Origin: Candidatus Thalassarchaeaceae archaeon
Lineage (GTDB): Archaea > Thermoplasmatota > Poseidoniia > Poseidoniales > Thalassarchaeaceae
Assembly (NCBI GenBank): GCA_029250565.1
Contig: JAQXFA010000016.1
Coordinates: 1 to 21,129 of the forward strand
DNA length: 21,129 bases
Direction: 5' to 3'
Numbering within the stretch: position 1 is the stretch's first letter; each line of letters begins with the position of its first letter. This document shows positions 1 through 6,756 of this stretch, piece after piece. The position numbers and the translations under genes are program-made. The notes beneath the pieces are model-generated. The model saw only the letters and a program-made list of their open reading frames with translations, made no database searches and had not been told where the DNA came from.

Positions 1-852
1 TCAACTCGCTGGATGAATGCTAACCTGCGCCTGCTTGTGCGCTCGATTGCAAGTGAAATCAGAAGCATGATTGATGATGGTAGCTCAAAGGCTCAAGCAA
101 GAGCGCACAAAGATAAGAGAATGGAAGATGTTTGGAGACTGTTGTGCATTCACCTTGGAACCCCTCCAACAGAGTTTGAATGGTCATGGAGAGACAAAGA
201 CAACGAGCATCATACTAGAGGGACTATGACACCACATGAATTCTTAGAAGAATTCGTGACTATTGATTACAATGATTATGTCTGTCTTGTGAATGACCCA
301 AGAAACGATTTGATGCAAACTTACACCGTTGATTTCCTGCAAAATGTGGTCGGTGGACCGCCTGTTGAGTACCTGAATATTTCAATTGAAGAAATGAAAA
401 CTGTAACTAGAAAATTATTGGAAGATGGCACCACCGTTTGGATGGGTTGCGATGTCGGCAAACACATGCACCGCAAACTCGGGATTTGGGATGCTAAACT
501 GTTTGAGTTCGAAGAGATGTATGGGATTGAGTTCGGATTAGACAAAAAGGACAGATTGGATTACCACCACTCGCTTATGACTCACGCAATGCTGTTCACA
601 GGTGTTGATGTAGATAAAAATGGAATTCGCAAGTGGCGTGTTGAGAATTCATGGGGTGCAAAGAATTCCGGTGAAGATGGTTATTACACGATGAATGATT
701 CTTGGTTCGATCAATACATGTTTGAGATTGCAGCGCCGAAATCATACCTCACTGCTGCAATGCGAAAGGCACTAGATACTGAACCAGTTGTATTACCTGC
801 ATGGGACCCAATGGGCTCGCTTGCTTGTTCTGATTGTGGTAGCGACGATTAG
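1..852 (+). CDS. C1-family aminopeptidase / bleomycin hydrolase, C-terminal part (5' truncated)
   Basis: Cysteine aminopeptidase of the papain-like C1B family (PepC/bleomycin hydrolase), expected to be cytosolic and to trim N-terminal residues from peptides. The reading frame is open from the first base, so the gene begins upstream; about 283 residues are visible. They include the family's late catalytic pair: the histidine in SLMTHAML (about residue 195 of the visible part) and the asparagine in VENSWG (about residue 216), followed by the DGYYTMNDSWFDQYMFEI segment typical of these enzymes. The catalytic cysteine lies in the missing N-terminal part and cannot be checked. Family members are usually about 450 residues, so roughly a third is missing. 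The C-terminus ends in CSDCGSDD; in PepC-type enzymes the C-terminal end reaches into the active site and sets exopeptidase specificity, so this tail may matter. The nitroreductase follows within 10 bases, suggesting cotranscription. Confidence 0.87.
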   Translation, partial: STRWMNANLRLLVRSIASEIRSMIDDGSSKAQARAHKDKRMEDVWRLLCIHLGTPPTEFEWSWRDKDNEHHTRGTMTPHEFLEEFVTIDYNDYVCLVNDPRNDLMQTYTVDFLQNVVGGPPVEYLNISIEEMKTVTRKLLEDGTTVWMGCDVGKHMHRKLGIWDAKLFEFEEMYGIEFGLDKKDRLDYHHSLMTHAMLFTGVDVDKNGIRKWRVENSWGAKNSGEDGYYTMNDSWFDQYMFEIAAPKSYLTAAMRKALDTEPVVLPAWDPMGSLACSDCGSDD

Positions 853-860
853 AACCGTTG

Positions 861-1562
861 ATGTCTGATGAGCGCTTCGGCCAAGTTATGCCGGAACATC
901 AAGATGGCTTTGTGCCGCTTGTGTTTCATGAAGTTTCGGCGGCTGAAATGGAATCCCGCTCATCTGAATTTCTTGAGATGATGAACGAACGTCGCACAAC
1001 TAGGAATTTCTCAACCCGTTCAGTTTCACGCTCATTGATTGAGAAAGCAATCATGACAGGAAGCACCGCTCCATCCGGTGCACACCTGCAGCCGTGGACT
1101 TTTGTGGCAATCTCAAATCCCGACTTGAAAGGAAAAATCAGAGAGGCTGCAGAAATTGAAGAAAAGCGATTCTACGAAGAGCGAATCCCTGACGAATGGG
1201 AAGAGGTTTTGACACCCTTGGGTACTGACTATGTGAAGGAACACATCACCGATGCACCATGGTTGGTAGTTCTCTTCCGCCACACTCAAAGAAAAAGAGA
1301 AAATGGCGAGTGGTCACCCACTTATTACTCACAAGAATCATGCGGAATAGCAGCAGGGATGTTCATTTCTGCAATACACAATATGGGTTTAGTGACGCTC
1401 ACTCACACACCCTCACCGATGGGTTTTCTCGGTGATATTTTAGGACGAGGAGAACATGAGAAAGCGATGTTGTTGATGCCTGTTGGTTATCCCGCTGATG
1501 GAGCTGAAGTCCCAAATCTTCAGCGCAAAGCGCTGGATGAAATTTCAGATTTCATTGAGTGA
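861..1562 (+). CDS. Nitroreductase-fold flavoprotein, iodotyrosine deiodinase (IYD)-like
   Basis: FMN-dependent nitroreductase-superfamily enzyme closest to iodotyrosine deiodinase, which reductively removes halogen from halotyrosines. The FMN/phosphate-binding start NERRTTRNFS and the TAPSGAHLQPWTF segment are present. The lid region (about residues 96-130) aligns without gaps to my recollection of human IYD and keeps all three residues that grip the amino-acid zwitterion: Glu101, Tyr105 and Lys126 when counted from the ATG. Later segments (GLVTLTHTPSPMG, HEKAMLLMPVGYPADGAEVPNLQRK) also follow IYD. It lacks the membrane anchor of the animal enzyme, so it should be soluble. An in-frame TTG directly precedes the ATG at 861; I prefer the ATG. 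It follows the aminopeptidase gene by 8 bases, and its last 11 bases overlap the convergent gene on the other strand. Actual substrate is unknown; halotyrosine or another phenolic amino acid is the inference. Confidence 0.85.
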   Translation: MSDERFGQVMPEHQDGFVPLVFHEVSAAEMESRSSEFLEMMNERRTTRNFSTRSVSRSLIEKAIMTGSTAPSGAHLQPWTFVAISNPDLKGKIREAAEIEEKRFYEERIPDEWEEVLTPLGTDYVKEHITDAPWLVVLFRHTQRKRENGEWSPTYYSQESCGIAAGMFISAIHNMGLVTLTHTPSPMGFLGDILGRGEHEKAMLLMPVGYPADGAEVPNLQRKALDEISDFIE

Positions 1563-2025
1563 GCAGGTGATGCTCACACAATCTGCTGAGCAGACGTCTT
1601 GATTCAATCCCCCACTGTAACATTGTGACTTCTGCACTAGATCTGTCATCAGCAAGTTCGCCAGCAATCATACCTGGGGCCGCTAAGTCAGAAGGAACTA
1701 GAGGCAGGTTTGAACCATTTATTGTAAATGAAATACCACCCTCTTTTCTGATTTCAGCAGTGATGAATCCTGCGACTGAAACTTCATCCCCTTCCGCTTC
1801 AACTTTTGCTTCCTTCAGCGTGGTTCTTAGAAATCTCTCAATCGCAGATAACAATTGCTTCGAATCATCTTCGCCAGCAGATGCTGGTAAACCATGCTCA
1901 TGTTCACCTGATGCGGCACCGTATGCACCAAGAAACGGCAAATCGGTATCATGTTGAGCGAGTAGGTCACCTAATCCTCTACCCAAGCCTTTCTTGGAAT
2001 CGTCCTTTTTGGGGGCTTTACTCAT
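1552..2025 (-). CDS. Small ParA-partner candidate with ParB N-terminal GLGRGL motif
   Basis: A 157-residue protein. Residues 11-22 read KKGLGRGLGDLL, the signature found at the extreme N-terminus of ParB/Spo0J/Noc proteins, where the basic peptide contacts ParA and stimulates its ATPase. What follows does not look like ParB: I see no GxxRxxA CTP-binding box, no helix-turn-helix and not enough length. Instead there is a Gly/Ala/Asp-rich linker (about 25-55) and an alpha/beta region (about 56-157) with an amphipathic helix (KQLLSAIERFLRTTL) and a beta-rich stretch. Its ATG lies inside the end of the ParA gene in an 8-base overlap, which implies translational coupling. The inferred role is partner or activator of that ParA. 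Its 3' end overlaps the convergent nitroreductase gene by 11 bases. Confidence 0.72.
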   Translation of the reverse strand: MSKAPKKDDSKKGLGRGLGDLLAQHDTDLPFLGAYGAASGEHEHGLPASAGEDDSKQLLSAIERFLRTTLKEAKVEAEGDEVSVAGFITAEIRKEGGISFTINGSNLPLVPSDLAAPGMIAGELADDRSSAEVTMLQWGIESRRLLSRLCEHHLLTQ

Positions 2026-3079
2026 CTTTCACACCAAATCCCCATACTTTCATTAATGCATTTGACAGGTTAAGATAATCCTGGCCACCAGCACTTTTGG
2101 GGGCGTGAATATGGATCGGCGTCCCATGACTTGGCGCTTCAGCCAAACGAATGTTTCTCCTAATTGGTGGATCTACTACTAAGTCCGGGAATGTCTCCCT
2201 CACCTGTGCGGCCACCTGTCCATTGAGCAAGGTTGGAGCGTGCATTGTCAACAACACTGCATCAACACCTAGCCGCGGATTGAGTCGATGACGAATTTCA
2301 CGGATTGTTGAGGCTAGGAGGGCTAACCCTTCTAATGCGAAATACTCCGTTTGAACAGGGATTACAACTGAATCAGAAGCAACTAGAGCATTGATGCTAA
2401 CAAGCCCAAGTGAAGGAGGAGTATCTATCAAAATCAAATCGTAGTGTGGAAGGAGTGCTTCCAAACCTTCAGCAAGCCTTCTTTCTCTACCAAGTTGTGA
2501 TATCAGTTCTTCCTCAATTCCAACCAGTTGCCGGTCTGCAACAATTAGATGAAGATTTTCAACACCTGTTGCATGACGAGCGCGGATTGCATCTTCCGGA
2601 GCCAACATTAGAGTTCTAGTTCCATATCTGATTCTTGATTTATCAATCCCAAATCCTGTAGCACAATTGCCTTGGGAATCGCAATCAACAACCAACACCT
2701 TGACTCCTTGAATTGCTAAATGGGCAGCCACGTTGATGACTGTGGTGGTTTTTGCTACCCCACCTTTCTGATTGATTACTGTCACAATGCGAGCTCGTCC
2801 ATCGGGTGTTGGCGCTGCCCTAGGAAGATCCAGCGGTTCACGAATCTCGGCTTGACCAAACTCTGTAGATTGCGGAATTTGTACCTCTTGCTCCTCAAAT
2901 TCAACATCAATGACCATCGGTGCTGGTTGAGCATCGGGGATTGAATTGTCACCGTCTCGCATCATTGCACCGAGAAGTAGCGGCGGCTCAAACACTCTTG
3001 AGGGTGACGGGGCAAAATTAGGTGTTGGTGGAGGTTTTGACCCACCCTGCCATTCTGCCGGTCTCTCCATCAATCCCAT
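2018..3079 (-). CDS. parA: ParA/Soj-family partitioning ATPase
   Basis: Deviant Walker-type ATPase of the ParA/MinD superfamily; members form ATP-dependent dimers on DNA or membranes to position chromosomes, plasmids or complexes. Visible motifs, counted from the longest start: INQKGGVAKTTT (deviant Walker A with the signature lysine, 103-113), VVDCDSQGN (A', about 131-138), LILIDTPPS (Walker B, about 216-223) and PVQTEYFALEGL. The ParA core begins near residue 95; the first ~90 residues are Pro-rich and then acidic, probably disordered. The start is uncertain: the longest frame overlaps the upstream SAP gene by 62 bases, while ATGs at 2965 and 2962 would remove the overlap, and no candidate has a clear Shine-Dalgarno. 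The 3' end overlaps the GLGRGL-motif gene by 8 bases. Family call is very secure; chromosome segregation is inferred because no ParB is seen here. Confidence 0.93.
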   Translation of the reverse strand: MGLMERPAEWQGGSKPPPTPNFAPSPSRVFEPPLLLGAMMRDGDNSIPDAQPAPMVIDVEFEEQEVQIPQSTEFGQAEIREPLDLPRAAPTPDGRARIVTVINQKGGVAKTTTVINVAAHLAIQGVKVLVVDCDSQGNCATGFGIDKSRIRYGTRTLMLAPEDAIRARHATGVENLHLIVADRQLVGIEEELISQLGRERRLAEGLEALLPHYDLILIDTPPSLGLVSINALVASDSVVIPVQTEYFALEGLALLASTIREIRHRLNPRLGVDAVLLTMHAPTLLNGQVAAQVRETFPDLVVDPPIRRNIRLAEAPSHGTPIHIHAPKSAGGQDYLNLSNALMKVWGFGVKDE

Positions 3080-5138
3080 AGGAAAGTGTGTGTTTCATCC
3101 CACTTTCTGTCCACTCTCGTTGCCCAAATACTACAACTGAGCCCTCTTGTAATCCTTCAATTAGGTCAAGGAGGTCACTGGCTTCTGGCGGAACTGTTAG
3201 CAGATATCCGATTGATGTGTCATCAGATAATGAACCGCCTGAAGCGATATCAGAAGCAAGTATTGGATAACGGTTGGGATCAATTATTCTAGCTTCAACT
3301 TGTTGAAGGCTAGCAGTAGTGGGAATACTTTCTCGCCGATGAGCTGGTTTATCGTCCCCGCCAATTGAACCCTTGTCAAGAATTGAACAATTTTCAGTTC
3401 GCTCTTCAACCCTAACCCATCCAGCATCGTTATCGTCAACCCAACTAACATTCCATTCGGTTAAACCATGACTTCTATCATCAATAGCGCGGTAGACATA
3501 TCCGCCTGTAGCCAAAGCTGCTGATGCCTCTTCGGCCCCTAAAGTCTGATTGATAATACAGGCTATCGCCTGCTCAAGCGGCCATGACCTGTCGTCACTA
3601 CGGTCTGGCATATGTAGGCCGCTTCCTCCCCAATCCTCATTTCCTGAAAGTGCACCAGAATTATCTCCTGGCCGATTACCATAGGATGATTGCCAATCAA
3701 TCATCCCTTCACCGCTAGAATCACTTGTTCGCACAAGCGTATACTGCAAACTGATGGAACCTTCAGGCAGTGCCCTATCAAGTAGGTATTCAGCCAATAC
3801 CCCACATTCTGGAGAATCATAACGACTCTTCTCAAGACGAATATCAACCTGTTGTTGGACTGCCCATGGGGACGACGGGACAACATAAAGAACCATATTG
3901 GCTCGACCCACACATCCCTCAACTTCTGTGTGTGCCATGTTAATCTGAAGGCCCATTTCATCTCCAACTGAGATTACACTACCAACAGCCCAGCGCCAGT
4001 TACCACTAGTTCCAGTCTGCCCCTCTTCAAGCAGAGAGTTGCCAAAAATTGGCGTAAGTTCCACCGGTTTTAGAGGTAAAAGAAGTTCAGGCATTAAGTC
4101 AGATAGTGCATCATCGGGCACCCCATAGGATAGTGCTTCTACTACGGTTTGTTCACCTTGATTATCAAGAGTTACTGAACTATGAGTGCTCAACAGAGCC
4201 TTGCTGGTTAACTCTGTCCAAGATTTAGAAGTCTGTGCAAACGAGTATCCTGAAATCGGGCCAACTGGTACAGAGCACAGATTGTCTGTCTGATCTCCAA
4301 GCCAAGTTTTAGACGATACAGTGGCCGAAAGTTGGTGATTTAATTCCTGTTCAACTGCTAAGAAAGTCAATCCATATGCATCTCTTGCTTGCACTACGCC
4401 AACTAAGTTGGAATCAGATGGATTTAGCAATTCAGAATTTCCGCCTTTGGCTACCGCTATATTTCCTGTACCTGTGAAATCAACTTTGAAATTCTCGCAG
4501 ACTTCTGATAAGGCCCCATTGAGGCGATTGTCCAATTCACGTACCATTTCTTCCCCTTCAACATCGAATGATCCACTAGAGATAGCAAAATTCATTTGAT
4601 CACCATATTCAATTGGCTCGGCAACGAATGGGTCTAGATTATTGGTCCACCACCAGTATCCACCACCTGCAATAACGAGAATTACAAGCAAGGTTGCTAT
4701 TGTGGATTTACTAGTTAGAGTGCCAAGCAATGAGCCACCTGCAAGGCGATTTGGACGGCTAGAAGGAATAGGAGGTAAGTCATACTCTTCTTCTTCAAAC
4801 AACTCTGCCTCAAACACTTCGGCTTCAAAAATTTCATCTTCATCATCAATGAGAAGGTCGTCATTAGATTCAACATCTAATTCTGCAACATAGACTTCAG
4901 CCTCAAAAACTTCTTCCTCAATTTCGGCCAACTCTTCAGTTGACTCGTGGCTAATCTCTTCTTCCTCAAGTAGTAATATTTCATCTTCATCATCTGAAGC
5001 AAAAGATTCCAAGAGTCGGTCAATCAACTCCTGCTTACGCCCAGAAATCTTCAATCCAGCGTCTTTACACATTGATTTCAGGTCTGCAACTTTGAGCGCT
5101 TCCAGTTGCGCTGCAGTTGGATTAGAATCGTCGACCAT
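3018..5138 (-). CDS. SAP-domain single-pass membrane protein
   Basis: About 706 residues. N-terminal SAP-type helix-extended-helix (about 12-44: LKVADLKSMCKDAGLKISGR followed by KQELIDRLLE), a fold usually associated with DNA binding. Then a very acidic stretch (about 49-119) with two similar EAEVYVAEL/EAEVFEAEL segments, a Pro/Arg linker, and one transmembrane helix (about 146-164) ending in YWWW. The remaining ~540 residues should be extracytoplasmic and contain six cysteines in contexts compatible with disulfides; I do not recognise a named domain there. Topology inferred from the sequence: SAP inside, large domain outside. The ATG at 5138 is preferred over an in-frame TTG at 5150 because the SAP follows it closely. 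It is the first gene of the overlapping operon with ParA and the GLGRGL-motif protein. Confidence 0.78.
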   Translation of the reverse strand: MVDDSNPTAAQLEALKVADLKSMCKDAGLKISGRKQELIDRLLESFASDDEDEILLLEEEEISHESTEELAEIEEEVFEAEVYVAELDVESNDDLLIDDEDEIFEAEVFEAELFEEEEYDLPPIPSSRPNRLAGGSLLGTLTSKSTIATLLVILVIAGGGYWWWTNNLDPFVAEPIEYGDQMNFAISSGSFDVEGEEMVRELDNRLNGALSEVCENFKVDFTGTGNIAVAKGGNSELLNPSDSNLVGVVQARDAYGLTFLAVEQELNHQLSATVSSKTWLGDQTDNLCSVPVGPISGYSFAQTSKSWTELTSKALLSTHSSVTLDNQGEQTVVEALSYGVPDDALSDLMPELLLPLKPVELTPIFGNSLLEEGQTGTSGNWRWAVGSVISVGDEMGLQINMAHTEVEGCVGRANMVLYVVPSSPWAVQQQVDIRLEKSRYDSPECGVLAEYLLDRALPEGSISLQYTLVRTSDSSGEGMIDWQSSYGNRPGDNSGALSGNEDWGGSGLHMPDRSDDRSWPLEQAIACIINQTLGAEEASAALATGGYVYRAIDDRSHGLTEWNVSWVDDNDAGWVRVEERTENCSILDKGSIGGDDKPAHRRESIPTTASLQQVEARIIDPNRYPILASDIASGGSLSDDTSIGYLLTVPPEASDLLDLIEGLQEGSVVVFGQREWTESGMKHTLSYGIDGETGRMAGWVKTSTNT

Positions 5139-5248
5139 TCTGTGACCCAATCACATTGGGGCCACTTAGGGCTTTCAACCCCTTCGGTATTTAGCAGGGT
5201 GCACATACGATTTTACATTGACAAACAATTCTCTGAGAATGCTAAAAT

Positions 5249-5270
5249 CCCGTGCTACGCACGGGTTTTA
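5249..5270 (-). terminator. Hairpin terminator after the 5294-6601 gene
   Basis: A perfect 7-bp inverted repeat (CCCGTGC, three-base loop TAC, GCACGGG) at 5249-5265, flanked by T-rich sequence in both orientations (ATTTT on the minus strand, TTTTA on the plus strand). It lies about 30 bases past the minus-strand stop at 5294 and about 110 bases before the start of the SAP gene, so it likely separates those two minus-strand units. The rest of the 5139-5293 gap is AT-rich and must hold the promoter of the SAP/ParA operon, but I cannot place a TATA box with confidence. Confidence 0.6.
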
Positions 5271-5293
5271 TAATCTGTGAAGGTGAACTGCGA

Positions 5294-6601
5294 TTACTGC
5301 ATTTGTTCTGCTTGACGCTGCCACTCAATCTGTTGGTCTGTCCATCCTAATGCACGTAATTCATCATCTGTGTAAACTGGCTGAGCAGGCGCTGGTTCAG
5401 CAGCATCTGGTGTAGGTTCATCTGTTACCTGAGGTTCAGTGGCTTGTACAGATTCATCCATTTGTGGCATTGAGTCTGGTTGTTCAGCTGGAGGTTCCAC
5501 TGCATCCTCCTCTCCATCCTCACTTGTTTCTCCAGTTTCAGACATCGTTCCACGCTCCTCCTCTGCCTGCTCAAGTACTTCTTCTTCAGTGGTCTTTTTG
5601 TCAGGTGAATCGGGTTGGGCTACTTTCTTCCAAGCCTTTCCTGCTTTGTGAGCACCGACGCCAGCAAAAATTGCTAGAATCAATGAAATTGCAGCCAATG
5701 GCGCACATAATGGCTGATTCCAATGGGGAGTTACTTCAGCATCAATTGTTGCTCGGAATCCCTGTATCTCTGGTGGATTTTCGTACTCAAAGACCAAGCA
5801 ATATTTACCTGCTGGAACTTCAAAAGAAACCGTTACTTCCATACCAATAATCATCGGTGTGATTGAACCATACTTGTATTGTTCTCCAAGAGATTCTATG
5901 GTTTGCCCATACATCTCATCACAAGACGTAGGGAATAGAGCAAGTCGGAATCCAGTGTTTGCACCATCAACACGGTAACTTACCAACCTCACATCAACTG
6001 GAACTGTGGTAATTCCACCAATATCTATTGGAATCCCTGGAAGAACCAAGTCGTGCTGGAATGAACCTGAAAACTCATCATTACCATCCCATATTTTTTG
6101 GCTCATTAATTCAATATCTTGTGCTTCCCAAGCGGCTGGATGAGTTGGATCATTTCGATTTAGAATATCAACCTCTTGACTGAATTCATGAGGGTTGTTG
6201 GAAACATCTCCTTGACTAAAAGGAGCCAATGCAATACCGCCGAAAACTACAACTAACAACAATAACAATATCACATTGTTACGCTTACTGTTCTTAACTT
6301 TCCTTAATTCCGCTACCTTTTCTCGGCGATCAATTTCAGCTTGGCGGACCACATTTTGCTCAGCTAATTTCTCAAAAGCCCCCTCGTCCATCTCTTCACC
6401 AGATGAAAGTGAAGAAGACGCCGAACTTCTTGGAGGACCCTTTGGCTTGGAACTAGGTGGACCAGAGGGGCTCGCACTAGGTGGACCGGATGGACCGGCA
6501 CTAGGCGGACCGGACGGACCTGCGCTTGGTGGACCGGATGGACCGGCACTAGGTGGGCCGGATGGACCGGCACTAGGTGGGCCGGACGGACCTGCTTGCA
6601 T
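5294..6601 (-). CDS. Membrane protein with N-terminal GPSGPPSA tandem repeat and two TM segments
   Basis: A 435-residue protein of unknown function. Residues 3-56 are about six copies of the octapeptide GPSGPPSA, a disordered Pro/Gly/Ser region. A charged coiled-coil-like stretch follows (about 75-107), then TM1 (about 109-127, Leu/Val-rich), a ~170-residue probably extracytoplasmic beta-rich domain containing two cysteines (SCDE and KYCLVFEYE, possible disulfide), TM2 (about 298-316), and an acidic cytoplasmic tail rich in Glu/Pro. The last ~25 residues, with DDELRALGWTDQQIEWQRQ, form a short predicted helix that looks like a peptide docking motif and that I associate with Marine Group II membrane proteins (memory, not checked). 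The ATG at 6601 has a GGGAGG 13 bases upstream, farther than ideal. It is divergent from the RimK-like gene and terminated by the hairpin at 5249-5265. Confidence 0.72.
   Translation of the reverse strand: MQAGPSGPPSAGPSGPPSAGPSGPPSAGPSGPPSAGPSGPPSASPSGPPSSKPKGPPRSSASSSLSSGEEMDEGAFEKLAEQNVVRQAEIDRREKVAELRKVKNSKRNNVILLLLLVVVFGGIALAPFSQGDVSNNPHEFSQEVDILNRNDPTHPAAWEAQDIELMSQKIWDGNDEFSGSFQHDLVLPGIPIDIGGITTVPVDVRLVSYRVDGANTGFRLALFPTSCDEMYGQTIESLGEQYKYGSITPMIIGMEVTVSFEVPAGKYCLVFEYENPPEIQGFRATIDAEVTPHWNQPLCAPLAAISLILAIFAGVGAHKAGKAWKKVAQPDSPDKKTTEEEVLEQAEEERGTMSETGETSEDGEEDAVEPPAEQPDSMPQMDESVQATEPQVTDEPTPDAAEPAPAQPVYTDDELRALGWTDQQIEWQRQAEQMQ
6453..6596 (-). repeat. 24-bp tandem repeat, about six units, coding for GPSGPPSA
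   Basis: Six consecutive 24-base units within the 5' end of the 5294-6601 gene, each coding for one GPSGPPSA octapeptide (one copy reads SPSGPPSS). On the plus strand units read like GGTGGACCGGATGGACCGGC followed by ACTA. Several are identical or differ only at synonymous positions, which indicates recent expansion by slippage or unequal exchange. The unit keeps the reading frame, so copy number can vary without breaking the gene. Confidence 0.9.
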
Positions 6602-6756
6602 GATGGGGGCAGTGCCTCCCTGATTATGAAAGGATATGCCTCGTAGAAATTGTTAGATATTGGCTGAAAATCACAACTTCATCAATTAAAAAAATGGAAA
6701 TGGAATGAAAATTAGACCCATAGGACTCAAAAATGGTGGGGGTGCCCGGGCACATC

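Noticed and set aside
6276..6623. A 115-residue plus-strand frame with GGPDGPALGGPDGPA repeats.
   Set aside because: It is the antisense reading of the GPSGPPSA repeat in the minus-strand membrane protein.
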